Below are positions 17,517 through 28,600 of a stretch of 64,000 nt of DNA, in pieces (the first letter of the stretch is position 1; every line of letters begins with the position of its first letter). The stretch spans positions 29,770 to 93,769 of the forward strand of contig CAZWSL010000011.1 of assembly GCA_964636495.1 (NCBI GenBank), in the 5' to 3' direction. The notes below the pieces were generated by a model. It made no database searches and was not told where the DNA came from. It worked only from the letters and a program-made list of their open reading frames with translations. Source of the stretch: Desulfobacula sp964636495 (GTDB taxonomy: Bacteria > Desulfobacterota > Desulfobacteria > Desulfobacterales > Desulfobacteraceae). The position numbers and the translations under genes are program-made.

Positions 17517-19739
17517 ATGCTTAATTTGTTAAAACAAAACTATCTGCCTCTATTCATTATACTCTGTTTTTATTACACGCTGATTTTATCAGGAAATCCT
17601 GTATCGGCAAGTCCGGTTCCTGAAAATCCTGAAGAGATTTCATGGCATATTTCTGCTATGAAAGTAACCTTTGATAAAAAAAGAAATCTCTATATTGCTC
17701 AGGAGAGTGTCGTGATTACCGGAGGCAGAATCCGACTTGAAGCAGATTATATTGAATTTTCCAATGACACCAAGGATGCAGCTGCCAGAGGCAATGTTAT
17801 TCTGATCTCCGGAGAGGATTCCATCTCTTGTAACGCCATGACCCTGAACCTTGAAACCCAGACCGGCGTTATTGATAAGGGTACCATTTTCATGGAGAAA
17901 AATCATTTTTATATCAGAGGCGAGGATATAAAAAAGAGAGGACCATCAACCTACAGTGCAAAAACGGGTTCTGTTACATCCTGTAAAGGTGATTCTCCTG
18001 ACTGGAAGATTACTGGAGAGAATATAAACGTTACGGTTCAAGGCTATGGAAGTGCAGCAAACACCATTCTATGGGCAAAGCAACTCCCTGCTTTTTATAC
18101 TCCATATCTTATATTTCCTGTAAAAACACAACGGCAGACAGGTCTTTTATTCCCACGGATCACCACTTCGGAAAGAAAAGGTATTGAGCTTGAACAGCCC
18201 CTTTTTATAGCCATTTCAAAAAATGCTGATGCAAGTATCTATACAGACTATATGTCGGAAAGGGGCGTAAAGCTTGGAACAGAATTCCGATATATTTTAA
18301 ATAGCCGGACAAAAGGGTCGGTTTATTTTGATTTTCTGGAAGATCAAAAAAATGATGATGGCACAGACCAGACAGAAAACTACAGTTTCTCTTCCACTCC
18401 CCGCAGAACAAACCAGGATCGTTTCTGGTTCAGAATGAAACATAATCAGGAACTGCCTGAAGGGTTTGATATAAAGCTTGATATTGATGTGGTAAGTGAT
18501 GAAGATTATCTCCATGAGTTTAAAAGCGGGTTTACAGGATACAACCAGACCAAAGCGTATTTTGAGAATGAATTTGGCAGAAGCATAGATGAATATGACG
18601 ACCACATCAGAAAAAACTGGTTCAATATCAGTAAATCATGGTCCAGTTATCTGTTCAATGCTGAAGTATTATGGTATGACAACATCCGTTCAAGGCAGCA
18701 GGATGAAGAAGACACGACACTGCAGACACTTCCGGCTCTTGAGTTTGATGCGGCAAAACAGCAGATAGCCGCTTCAGGACTCTTTTACTCCCTTGACAGT
18801 GAATTCCGCTCTTTCTACAGAGAGGATACAACAGATGCGCTTGTAACCGGACAGCGGACAGATATTTATCCTAAGATTTACCTTCCCATAAAGCTTGGTA
18901 ATACCTTTTATTTTGAGCCGTCAGTAGGTGGCAGACAAACCATGTGGTTCACCACTGATTTTACAGATATCAACGGCAGCTCAGATAACTTCAGAACAAG
19001 GGAGATCTATGACATAGGCGCAGCCCTGTCAACAAAGCTCAACAAAATATTTACCCCTGATAGTGATTCTAGCACGAACATCCTGCATGAAGTAATCCCA
19101 AGACTTGAATATGAATTCACACCGGATATTCTGCAGGAGGATCTGCCTTACTTTGATACGCTTGACCGGGTAGAGGGAAAAAACCAGGTTACCTGGTCTT
19201 TGACCAACTATTTTATTTCAAGAAAATCAACTATATCTGATGAAGGAAAAGAGAGAATAGCCTATGATGATTTAGCTTATTTTAAACTTTATCAGACCTG
19301 GGACATCAAAAAAGAGCAGGAAAATGAATCTGAACCTTTTTCTGATATTTTTCTTGATATGGAATTGAACCCCTGGAATTTTTTACACCTTGATCTTGAT
19401 CTTGCCTGGTCACCGTATGATAACCACTTTAACACTTTAAATATTGGAAACACCCTTAAAAACAAAAAAGGAGATTCCATAAGGAGTGAATACAGGTATC
19501 TGACCGGTCAGTCTGAATCCCTCTACTCAGAAATCAACTTGAATATCACAGATGAACTGAGCAGCTTTTGCTCCATTGAACACAACCTGAAGGAGAAAAA
19601 AAGTGTGGAGACCAGGGCTGGATTGACCTTAAAAAAGTCATGTTGGACACTTGACCTCTATTTTTCTCAATCTCCAGACGAAACAACTGTTTCTTTTCTT
19701 ATAAACCTCCATGGCATAGGAGAATTCGGTACAAAATGA
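17517..19739 (+). CDS. lptD: LPS-assembly outer membrane protein LptD
   Basis: 740 residues with an N-terminal signal peptide (hydrophobic to about residue 31, then SASPVPENP). An OstA-type jellyroll (about 45-165) with SAMKVTFDKKRNLY and EADYIEFSN follows, then a long beta-barrel with the family stretch LPAFYTPYLIFPVKTQRQTGLLFP (about 190). The barrel accepts LPS from the Lpt bridge and places it in the outer leaflet. It runs into the NusG-like gene with a 4-nt ATGA overlap. The window also holds msbA and waaA, consistent with a full LPS pathway. Confidence 0.93.
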   Translation: MLNLLKQNYLPLFIILCFYYTLILSGNPVSASPVPENPEEISWHISAMKVTFDKKRNLYIAQESVVITGGRIRLEADYIEFSNDTKDAAARGNVILISGEDSISCNAMTLNLETQTGVIDKGTIFMEKNHFYIRGEDIKKRGPSTYSAKTGSVTSCKGDSPDWKITGENINVTVQGYGSAANTILWAKQLPAFYTPYLIFPVKTQRQTGLLFPRITTSERKGIELEQPLFIAISKNADASIYTDYMSERGVKLGTEFRYILNSRTKGSVYFDFLEDQKNDDGTDQTENYSFSSTPRRTNQDRFWFRMKHNQELPEGFDIKLDIDVVSDEDYLHEFKSGFTGYNQTKAYFENEFGRSIDEYDDHIRKNWFNISKSWSSYLFNAEVLWYDNIRSRQQDEEDTTLQTLPALEFDAAKQQIAASGLFYSLDSEFRSFYREDTTDALVTGQRTDIYPKIYLPIKLGNTFYFEPSVGGRQTMWFTTDFTDINGSSDNFRTREIYDIGAALSTKLNKIFTPDSDSSTNILHEVIPRLEYEFTPDILQEDLPYFDTLDRVEGKNQVTWSLTNYFISRKSTISDEGKERIAYDDLAYFKLYQTWDIKKEQENESEPFSDIFLDMELNPWNFLHLDLDLAWSPYDNHFNTLNIGNTLKNKKGDSIRSEYRYLTGQSESLYSEINLNITDELSSFCSIEHNLKEKKSVETRAGLTLKKSCWTLDLYFSQSPDETTVSFLINLHGIGEFGTK

Positions 19740-20260
19740 TGAATGAATTACACTGGTTCGCACTTTTGACAAAAAGTAATTTTGAACAAACAGTGTTCGA
19801 TAAAATAGTTAAGAAAAATATTGAAGCGTTTCTCCCGAAAACAAAGAGAAAAAGCCGAAGAAAAGATAGAAGTCTGATGATAGATGTTCCTCTTTTCCCT
19901 GGCTATATTTTTGTACAGTCAAGTTTTGAAGCATATGACCACCTGAAAATTCTGAAAACCGTCGGTGCAGTCAGACTGCTCGGCAACAAGTCAAAACCGG
20001 TACCTGTATCGCCATCCCAGATAGAATCCCTTAAAATTCTCACAAGCACTGACCTGGATATAACCACGGGATTTAACAGCTGCATGAAAAAAGGAGATCC
20101 GGTTATGATTCTTGAAGGGCCCATGGCAGGTGTCAAAGGAGAATTTATCAGGTATAAGGGGAAAGAGAGTGTCATCATTAAAATTGATCTTCTCGGCCAG
20201 TATGCAGGGACTGAAATTTCAAGAGACAGTGTTGAGAAAATTTCTAAAGTGTTAGTATAA
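19736..20260 (+). CDS. NusG-family antiterminator paralogue (UpxY/RfaH-like)
   Basis: 174 residues. The N-terminal NGN domain starts ELHWFALLTKSNFEQTVFDKI and contains PLFPGYIFVQ (about residue 55). The C-terminal KOW domain includes KGDPVMILEGPMAGVKGEF (about 122). The length and lack of operon context with rpl or secE mark it as a specialised paralogue rather than housekeeping NusG. Such proteins load on RNA polymerase and promote read-through of long envelope or polysaccharide operons. It is translationally coupled to lptD. Confidence 0.85.
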   Translation: MMNELHWFALLTKSNFEQTVFDKIVKKNIEAFLPKTKRKSRRKDRSLMIDVPLFPGYIFVQSSFEAYDHLKILKTVGAVRLLGNKSKPVPVSPSQIESLKILTSTDLDITTGFNSCMKKGDPVMILEGPMAGVKGEFIRYKGKESVIIKIDLLGQYAGTEISRDSVEKISKVLV

Positions 20261-20416
20261 CTGCTTGACTTTTTATTGAATTATAATTAAAACCAAATTA
20301 AAAATTACAGACTGTCTTATCCGCTTTTATCCGCTGACTTCAGGTTAAAAGCAATCAGCTCAGTAATAGAGGTTGAAAATAGAGATGATAGTGTCTTAAG
20401 GATACAAAGAGGAAAT

Positions 20417-20692
20417 ATGAATAAACTAGAATTGATTTCAACATTAAAAGAGAGAACAGACCTGACAAAATCCGAAGCTGCCGAGATCATTAAAATTTTT
20501 TTTGATTCCCTTGCTGATTCATTTACAAAAGGTGAACGTGTAGAGATTAGAGGCTTTTGCAGTTTTCACATAAAAAATTACAAAAGTTATACAGGACGTA
20601 ATCCAAAAACCGGACAAAAAGTGACTATTCCGCCTAAACGTCTCCCGTTTTTTAAATGTGGAAAAGATTTAAAGGAGCGGGTGGATTATTAA
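20417..20692 (+). CDS. HU/IHF-family DNA-binding protein
   Basis: 91 residues with the standard fold: MNKLELISTLKERTDLTKSEAAEIIKIFFDSL, then the arm GRNPKTGQKVTIPPKRLPFFKCGKDLKERV. The conserved GRNP and the proline at the tip show it can kink DNA. An AGAGGA ribosome site precedes the start. HU and IHF cannot be separated by eye. Confidence 0.93.
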   Translation: MNKLELISTLKERTDLTKSEAAEIIKIFFDSLADSFTKGERVEIRGFCSFHIKNYKSYTGRNPKTGQKVTIPPKRLPFFKCGKDLKERVDY

Positions 20693-20725
20693 CCTCAGGT
20701 TTTTATCACACCATAACTTATTTTG

Positions 20726-21766
20726 ATGATGCCTGATTTTGACTGGAAAAAACACCAAACCCAGGCCTTTCTCGAGTTAACACACATAATCCATACCCGG
20801 CAGGTTCCCAATGCACTTCTCTTTCATGGAAATGAGAACAGCAAAAGAAAAAAGGCCGCTTTTTTTCTTGCAAAAGGTTGTAATTGTTTAAAAAACAGTA
20901 AAACTGCATGTAACAATTGCACTTCATGCCATAAAATAGATGCCAGCAGCCACCCTGATATCCTGCTCATAGATCTGGAAAAAGAGAAAAAATCAATTTC
21001 CATATCTCAAATCCGTGATACCGGATTGGCAATTACATCAAAGCCCAATGAGGCAAAATGGAGAATGGTATTGATTTTAAATGCAGACAGGATGAATCCT
21101 CAGGCCCAGAATGCCTTATTGAAAATGGTTGAAGAGCCGCCTGAAAAAACATTTTTTATCCTGATTGCTGAAAAAATAAATCTGCTTTTACCAACAATTA
21201 TTTCCAGATGCAGAAAAATAAGATTCAGGTCCTTGTCTGACAGGCATATTGAACACTGTTTGACTGCTGATTTCAAGGTCAATACCCATATGGCACATAT
21301 TGTCTCCAGGACGGCTGACTGTAACCTTAAAAAGGCATTGATGTATCTTAACCTGGATTTTGATGATCGTCATGACGGCATTGACTGGGTTAGAAGGAGA
21401 AAAACGCTTATTCAAGCCCTTTCAGATATACTGCTGGCTGGTGCTGGAACCAGCCTGTCAAAGGGATTGATTCTATCACAGAAAATCAGCCTTGATTCAG
21501 ACCGTTTTGATGACACCATGGCAGTCATGAAAACTTTTTTCAGGGATTTAATGATTTTCCAGCATGGGAGAGATCAGATAGTCAATCTTGATTTTTTAAA
21601 CACTATTAAAGATATCACGCTTGCGGTAAAATCAGTTTTTTTTCCTGAGTGGCTGGAGAACCTGTTTGAAACTGAAAAAAGGATTGCATCAAATACAACT
21701 CCCAGATTAGTATTGGATAAATTTTTTCTTAATATTGCCAGAACAAAAATGAGTGAAAATATATGA
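20726..21766 (+). CDS. holB: DNA polymerase III delta' subunit
   Basis: 346 residues from the ATG at 20726 (a second ATG follows directly). It is an AAA+ clamp-loader fold with a degenerate P-loop (FHGNENSKRKKAAF), a zinc cluster CNNCTSCHKI with a preceding CNC, the NAQALLK-like stretch NPQAQNALLKMVEEPPEKTFF (about 130) and a sensor region SRCRKIRF. It is the non-hydrolysing stator of the clamp loader. It overlaps the PSP1 gene by ATGA; holB next to a PSP1 gene and metG is a common bacterial order. Confidence 0.9.
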   Translation: MMPDFDWKKHQTQAFLELTHIIHTRQVPNALLFHGNENSKRKKAAFFLAKGCNCLKNSKTACNNCTSCHKIDASSHPDILLIDLEKEKKSISISQIRDTGLAITSKPNEAKWRMVLILNADRMNPQAQNALLKMVEEPPEKTFFILIAEKINLLLPTIISRCRKIRFRSLSDRHIEHCLTADFKVNTHMAHIVSRTADCNLKKALMYLNLDFDDRHDGIDWVRRRKTLIQALSDILLAGAGTSLSKGLILSQKISLDSDRFDDTMAVMKTFFRDLMIFQHGRDQIVNLDFLNTIKDITLAVKSVFFPEWLENLFETEKRIASNTTPRLVLDKFFLNIARTKMSENI

Positions 21767-22548
21767 TTAAAATTGCCGGTATAAAATTTAAAAATGCAGG
21801 AAAAATATATGATTTTAAAAGTGATGCCTTTGTCTTAAAACAGGGTGACCATGTAATTGTAGAGACCGAACACGGCCTTGGATTTGGTACAATTGCCGTT
21901 CCCCCGACAGAAATTAAAAAGAGTGAAAAAAAATTAAAACATATTTTGCGAGTTGCAACAAAGGACGATTATCTCAAAAGAGAGGAGATTAAAAAACTTG
22001 AAAAAAAAGCCCACTCTTTTTGTATCCAGTCAATCAATAAATTAAATCTTCTCATGAATCTGTTCAATGTTGAGTGTACTTTTGATAAAAACAAGCTTAC
22101 GTTTTTTTATACGGCTGATGGCAGAATTGATTTCAGGGAATTGATAAAACTTCTGGTAAAAGAGTTTAATATAAGAATTGAGATGCGGCAGGTGGGAATA
22201 CGCAATCTGTCCAAACATTGCGGAGGGATTGGAAAATGTGGAAGAGAACTCTGCTGCTGCTCTTTTATGCATACCTTTGAACCTGTTTCCATAAAAATGG
22301 TCAAAGAACAGGGGTTATCACTTAACCCTACAAAAATTTCCGGGGTTTGCGGCAGACTGATGTGCTGCCTGACCTTTGAAAACAAAACCTATAAAAGTAT
22401 TAAACGCTCAATGCCCAGACTTGGAAAAACCATAACGGTTAAAGAAGGCAGAGGTAAAGTAATCAGACAGAACGTGCTAAAGCAGAGTGTGACTATTCGT
22501 CTGGATGATAAAACAGAGACAGAAAAAGCAGTTAAAGATATTAAATAA
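21763..22548 (+). CDS. PSP1-domain protein (YaaT-like)
   Basis: 261 residues. The PSP1 C-terminal domain is clear, with KHCGGIGKCGRELCCCSFMHTF (broken here for length) near residue 150 and VCGRLMCCLTFE near 195, the cysteine-rich signature of the family. In Bacillus the homologue YaaT (RicT) works with YlbF and YmcA on RNase Y and phosphorelay control. Its role in deltaproteobacteria is not settled. It is coupled to holB and lies 23 nt before metG. Confidence 0.88.
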   Translation: MIKIAGIKFKNAGKIYDFKSDAFVLKQGDHVIVETEHGLGFGTIAVPPTEIKKSEKKLKHILRVATKDDYLKREEIKKLEKKAHSFCIQSINKLNLLMNLFNVECTFDKNKLTFFYTADGRIDFRELIKLLVKEFNIRIEMRQVGIRNLSKHCGGIGKCGRELCCCSFMHTFEPVSIKMVKEQGLSLNPTKISGVCGRLMCCLTFENKTYKSIKRSMPRLGKTITVKEGRGKVIRQNVLKQSVTIRLDDKTETEKAVKDIK

Positions 22549-22571
22549 CAAATTTAAATAGCTGAGGAAGC

Positions 22572-24137
22572 ATGAAAAACAGAGACAGAAAAAAACAGTT
22601 TTTTTCAACTCCCATTTATTATGTCAATGCAAAGCCCCATCTCGGGCATGCATACACATCCATTGCAGCTGATGTTGCAACACGGTTCAAGCAGATGGAA
22701 AAATATGATACGTTTCTATGCACGGGTACAGATGAACATGGAGATAAAATTGTTCTGGCTGCCGAGAAACAGGAAAAAACGCCAAAAGAATACACAAACA
22801 TCATCAGTCGCCTTTTTCAAAACCTGCTGCCTTTGTTAAATGTGAAAAACGACTACTTCATAAGAACAACCGATTCTGATCATATTCAAGTAGTAAAAGA
22901 GGTCCTTTCAAAAATATATGACTCAGGCGATATCTATTTCTCAAGCTATGAAGGGCTTTACTGTTTTGGATGCGAAAGATTTTACCAGGAGAGAGAACTT
23001 GTTGACGGCAAATGCCCGGACCATGATACAACACCGGAAGTCATAAAAGAGTCCAACTATTTTTTCAAAATGAGCAAGTATCAGGACTGGCTCATAAACC
23101 ACATAAAAACAAACCAAGGTTTTATTCAGCCGGACCAGTACAAAAATGAAATTTTATCCTTTTTAAAAGAGCCTCTGGAAGATCTCTGTATTTCCAGGCC
23201 CAAAACCAGGCTGCAATGGGGAATTACCCTTCCGTTTGATAAAGATTATGTAACCTATGTATGGTTTGATGCACTTGTAAATTATATTTCAGCCCTTGGA
23301 TATCCCGATGGAGCGCTTTTTAAGAAATTCTGGCCAACTGCACGCCATTTTGTGGCTAAAGATATTATCAAACCCCATGGAATTTACTGGCCCATTATGC
23401 TCAAAGCAGCTGGCATTGAAATTTATAATGGTTTAAATGTCCATGGATTCTGGAATGTTAAAGGCAGTAAAATGTCAAAAAGTATTGGCAATGTCACAGA
23501 TCCTTTAGAAGTAATAGAAAATTTCGGACTGGATCAGTTCAGATATTTTATTATGCGGGAAATGGTTTTTGGCCTGGACGCCAATTTTACACAGGAGAAC
23601 CTTGTATCAAGAATAAACTCTGATCTTGCCAATGATCTTGGTAATCTTTTTTCAAGAGTTCTTTCAATGCAAAACAGATATTTTAACGGTAAGGTTAAAG
23701 TGGCAGATGCCATAATTGAAAAAAAGAAAGACCTTGCCCTGGACGTCCATGCTCAATCAGCCATTGATGGATTCTCAAAACAGATGTCTCAGTATGCCTT
23801 CAGCAAGGCAATGGAGAAAGTATGGAAATTTATAGGCGTAATGAACAAATATATAGATTACAATGCACCATGGACCCTTGCAAAGGATGAATCATGCAAA
23901 GATGAACTTGCAACTGTATTATATAATTTAATTGAAGGCTTAAGAGTTGTTGCATGCCTGATTTATCCTGTCATGCCCCAAACATCCTTAAAAATGCTGA
24001 AAACCCTCTGCCTGAAAAATGAGGAAAAAGAGTTTTACACTCTGGATGAAATATCGTTATGGGGACAGATTAAAGAAGATACCATAATTGAAAAACCTGA
24101 TATTCTATTTCCCAGGATTGATACAGGTAAAAAATAA
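22572..24137 (+). CDS. metG: Methionyl-tRNA synthetase
   Basis: 521 residues. Class I signatures are intact: HLGHAYT (about residue 19) for HIGH and KMSKSIGN (about 304) for KMSKS. It has the single-knuckle zinc region CFGCERFYQERELVDGKCPDHD near 138. The length fits the short type without the C-terminal EMAP/Trbp111 dimerisation domain. It charges tRNA-Met. It is the fourth gene of the HU-holB-PSP1-metG run, with GAGGAAG before the ATG. Confidence 0.96.
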   Translation: MKNRDRKKQFFSTPIYYVNAKPHLGHAYTSIAADVATRFKQMEKYDTFLCTGTDEHGDKIVLAAEKQEKTPKEYTNIISRLFQNLLPLLNVKNDYFIRTTDSDHIQVVKEVLSKIYDSGDIYFSSYEGLYCFGCERFYQERELVDGKCPDHDTTPEVIKESNYFFKMSKYQDWLINHIKTNQGFIQPDQYKNEILSFLKEPLEDLCISRPKTRLQWGITLPFDKDYVTYVWFDALVNYISALGYPDGALFKKFWPTARHFVAKDIIKPHGIYWPIMLKAAGIEIYNGLNVHGFWNVKGSKMSKSIGNVTDPLEVIENFGLDQFRYFIMREMVFGLDANFTQENLVSRINSDLANDLGNLFSRVLSMQNRYFNGKVKVADAIIEKKKDLALDVHAQSAIDGFSKQMSQYAFSKAMEKVWKFIGVMNKYIDYNAPWTLAKDESCKDELATVLYNLIEGLRVVACLIYPVMPQTSLKMLKTLCLKNEEKEFYTLDEISLWGQIKEDTIIEKPDILFPRIDTGKK

Positions 24138-24152
24138 AAATCAGGTGCTGCT

Positions 24153-25481
24153 TTGAATATATCCAAACAGGAAGATTCCTGGAGAAATTTTCAGTCTGCC
24201 TATATTCTGGAAAAAAAGAAAAACAATCTGTTTATCCAATTCATCAAAATTATAACTGGTATATCCATCCTTCTGCTTTTAGCCGCCGCGCTATTTTTTT
24301 TAGCAAAATTCCTTCTGTTCGACAGCAAGGAACTTTCTGAACAAAAAAATGAAGAAGTGAAGACACCTGTTCTATTATCAAAAAATGAGTTGAACACCAT
24401 CATTGATAAGATCAATCTCCTGAAAACTGAAAAAAACAGTTTTGACGTGAATACTGCTGAAAAAAGTTATAAGGTCGTTACAAACATCAACAGTGATCTT
24501 CAAGGATTTCTACTGGCAAAAATAAAGCGACTTAAAACCCTTACCAGGGGAAAACCGCAAAAGATCGCCATAGTTGTCATGGAACCGGATAGTGGAAAGA
24601 TAATCGCAATGACCGGGTTTGATCTTGCAGACCCGGATGCCAATCCCTGTCTTGATTCAACCTACCCTGCCGCAAGCCTTATAAAAATCGTGACAGCCGC
24701 TGCTGCTATAGAAAATTTAAAATACACCCCTGAAACCCGATTATATTTTAATGGCAATAAATATACCCTTTATAAACGTCAGCTAAAGGATGTGAAAAAC
24801 AAATATACATACACAGTCTCTTTTGCCACCTCTTTTGCAGAATCCATCAATCCTGTTTTCGGTAAAATAGGGAAAAATTACCTTGGAAATGAAAAACTTA
24901 TCACAGCGGCAAATATGTTCGGTTTCAACAAGGATGTTGATTTTGAATTTCCTCTTGCTTCAGGCAGTTTTGAAACCAACAGCAGCAAATATCATCTTGC
25001 TGAACTGGGATGCGGTTTTAATACTGACACGACAATTTCACCTGTTTTTGCTGCAATGCTGACATCTGCTGTCATAAACTCAGGCAATATGATGCTGCCC
25101 GGAATTGTTGAACATGTAACGGATGCTGACGGCAGGATGATTTACAAATATAACAGCACGAAACACCTTGCAGCAGTAAATCCTGAAACTGCTGCAACAA
25201 TGATAGAACTGATGCAGAAAACCATTTCTCATGGTACGGCAAGAAAATCTTTCAGAGGCTACTCAAGGGATAAAATTCTTTCAACACTCGTCATTGGCGG
25301 TAAAACAGGTTCATTATATAATAAAGAACATACTGTTAAATATGACTGGTTCACCGGTTTCGGAAAACAGAAAAAAAGTGAGAAGACAATTGCCCTCTCT
25401 GTTGTGGTAGGGCATAGAAAATATATCGGTACCAGGGCCACATCATATGCAAAAATGATTTTAAAGCAATATTTTAAATAA
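24153..25481 (+). CDS. Penicillin-binding transpeptidase-domain protein
   Basis: 442 residues from a TTG start with AGGTG upstream. One membrane segment lies near residues 30-52, followed by a periplasmic linker and a transpeptidase domain. Active-site motifs: SLIK (Ser175-Lys178), a possible SxN in the SINP stretch (about 232) and KTG in GGKTGS (about 384). It lacks the glycosyltransferase of class A and the usual dimerisation domain of PBP2/FtsI, so it is a minimal, monofunctional type. It may be a DD-transpeptidase or a beta-lactam-binding regulator. It is 15 nt after metG. Confidence 0.8.
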   Translation: MNISKQEDSWRNFQSAYILEKKKNNLFIQFIKIITGISILLLLAAALFFLAKFLLFDSKELSEQKNEEVKTPVLLSKNELNTIIDKINLLKTEKNSFDVNTAEKSYKVVTNINSDLQGFLLAKIKRLKTLTRGKPQKIAIVVMEPDSGKIIAMTGFDLADPDANPCLDSTYPAASLIKIVTAAAAIENLKYTPETRLYFNGNKYTLYKRQLKDVKNKYTYTVSFATSFAESINPVFGKIGKNYLGNEKLITAANMFGFNKDVDFEFPLASGSFETNSSKYHLAELGCGFNTDTTISPVFAAMLTSAVINSGNMMLPGIVEHVTDADGRMIYKYNSTKHLAAVNPETAATMIELMQKTISHGTARKSFRGYSRDKILSTLVIGGKTGSLYNKEHTVKYDWFTGFGKQKKSEKTIALSVVVGHRKYIGTRATSYAKMILKQYFK

Positions 25482-25626
25482 ATAGTGCAATATATCTTGC
25501 CTGATTGGGTGCAAGGAGATAAAATCAAGGTCATACGTGAAATATACAAGAATCAAAACTGCTGTCCTGTTTGACTGTATAAGAATCATGCTTGATTTTA
25601 TTTTAATGATAAAGGAAATGATAAAT

Positions 25627-28600
25627 ATGCCATTAGAGAAATTATTCAAATTTACCAGAACCTGGATTACTGATTTATTCAATATAAAGATCGAATTGGC
25701 AAAACCGGTTTCAATGGCACAGGAAAACACCATCATACTTTTCCCATACCAGCCCAATACGGTCTCCTGCGGGATATCAGCTTTGATTGCATTTCAGGGA
25801 AGCAGCAGGGAATCCAGAAAAACTGATCTGGACAGGATCCAGCAGATGATCAATGAATTAGAACGGAAAGGATTCTACTCTTATAAAGAATCAGAAAGTG
25901 AAAATGTAAATACAACATTTCCTGGAAATGAAGATTTGTTAAACAAAATTTTCAATCTCTGCCAGGAACTGAAAAGAGAAGATAGTTTTTCCGATCTTTT
26001 TTTCGATCAGAAGAAAAAAAGACAACTTTTATCAATGATCGAAAATACAGATAACTTAATTGAAAACCAGATGGAAAACTTCAAAAAAAAACGTTCCGGT
26101 TTTTCATCAGAAAATGCTGAAATCATATCCCGTGACCTTGAAAAACTCAAAGATATTGGATGGTGTCTTAACAGAGAAATTTTCAGTAACATAAACGCAA
26201 TTGATGATCTTGGGATTAATATCGCAGCATCCGGCAGTGGATCCGGAAATGTGAGAAGATTAACCGTATTTAAAAGATTAAATGCCGTGTTGAACAGTCT
26301 TGACCGGTTAGAGGTAAGAGGAAGAGATTCTGCCGGAATTTCTCTTATTTTTAACTTCACCATCCAGGAGTTTGAGAATTTCAAACAGGACCTGAATAAA
26401 CAGGGCCTTGAAGAAAGACTTAAACTGAGGACAAATCATATTGTATTGTCAAATAACAGCATTGCACTCAATCATACCATGAAAGATAGTGTGCCGTGTA
26501 TGAATATCTGCTTTACATATAAATTTGCTGCAGAAATAGGGGCTCTTGGAGATAATGTATCTTTTCTACGAAGCCAGATCAAAAATGATCTTATACTCCA
26601 GTTAGTAACCAGATACAATTTCCTTGCAAACTCTGTGTCCGCACACACACGATGGGCATCCATCGGTGATATCAATATTGCCAACTGTCACCCCCAGGAC
26701 AATACACCTGCAGACAGGCAGACAGGTCAGACAGGAATTATCCATGTCTGCCTCAATGGTGATATTGACAACTATCTGGAGCTGAAAACAGAATATGAAG
26801 CAGAATATGATAAAATTCATGAAGATATTAATACAGATACAAAACTGATCCCTCTCCAGATTGAGAATTACCTTAAACAGGATGTATCCATAGAAGAGGC
26901 TTTCCGGCTTGCAGTAAATGACTTCCAGGGATCCCATGCCATAAGCATGCACACGGATCTTGCTCCAGGCAAGCTGTTCCTTGCACAAAAAGGGAGCGGA
27001 CAGGCCATTTTTATCGGGTTTGCCCTTGATCACTATATTGCAGCTTCCGAACTTTACGGGATCGTAGAAGAGACACAGAAATATATAAAACTGAATGGTG
27101 AAGAGAGAGGTCAGATTGTCATACTTGACCAGCAGTCAGAAGGTGGTAATTCCGGGGTTAAATCTTTTTACTATGATAACTCTCCAATAATTATTGAAAA
27201 AAAAGACATACTGACAAGCCAGATAACCTCACGGGACATTGACAGACAGGGTTTCCCACACTACTTTTTAAAAGAAATATGTGAATCTCCCTCTTCTGTT
27301 GAAAAAACCATGGAAAACAGATTCCATCTCAACCCGGATGAACAGCTGTCAACCAATCTTGATGAAAGTGTGATTTCAAAATCTCTGGAAGATGATTTAA
27401 TCAGCTGTAAAATCGAAAAAATCTATTTTATTGGACAGGGTACTGCAGGAGTGGCAGCCCAGGGCTGTGCTGATCTGTTGAAATTCTATCTTGGAGACAG
27501 AAGTGTTGACATAAGGGCAATGAAATCGTCAGAACTTTCAGGGTTCAGTATATTCAGCGACAGCAGTAAAAACAGATCCATGAACAATACATTTGTCATC
27601 GCTATAAGTCAGTCAGGCACAACAACTGACACCAACAGAACGATTGACATGGTAAAAGAGTACGGAGCAAAAACACTTGCCATTGTAAACAGAAGAGACT
27701 CTGATCTGACCTTTAAAACAGATGGTGTCTTATATACTAGTTCAGGAAGAGACATTGAAATGTCTGTGGCATCAACCAAAGCTTTCTATTCACAAATTAC
27801 AGCAGGCGCTGTTCTGAGTCTGCATATTGCAGGTATCACCGGTGCAAGATCAAGTTCATTCATTGCTGAACAGATCAATGAAATCAAGAAGCTGCCGAAT
27901 AAGATGAAAGACATTCTTGATATGAAAGATCAGATAAAGGAATCCGCTTTTAAAAGAGCGGTTTCAAAACAGTACTGGGCAACAGTGGGATCCGGTTCAA
28001 ACAAGACATCAGCAGATGAAATAAGGATCAAATTAAGTGAGTTGTGCTATAAAACAATTTCATCGGATTTTGTTGAAGACAAAAAACATATTGATCTTTC
28101 CAGTGAACCTTTGATCATTATTTGTGCTGCAGGAACAAGGGAGAGTGTTCTTGCAGATATAATAAAAGATACAGCAATCTTCAACGCGCACAAGGCAACC
28201 CCGATTGTTATCACTACAATTGGTGAAGAGCGGTTTGATCTCTATGCAAAGGATGTATTCAAAATCCCTGAAACCCAGGAGCATTTTGCACCTGTTTTAA
28301 ACACTCTTGTGGGACATATATGGGGGTATTATGCTGCACTGGCCATGAATGAAGCTTCAAAATTCATGTATGATGGAAAATCAGCAGTCCAGGGTCTTCT
28401 TGATGAGTATACTTCCATGGGACACGATGTTTATGAAATCATGCTGGAAAAAAAATTCAGAGAAGCTATCGCACAGTTTTATAATCAATTTTCAAAAAAA
28501 CGCCGCAAGGGTGGATTCCCTGCTGCCATGGGATTGAACAACGCTGCCAATATCACTTTACTTTTAAAATATCTCTCAGGAAGACTGCCGGTTTCTGATT

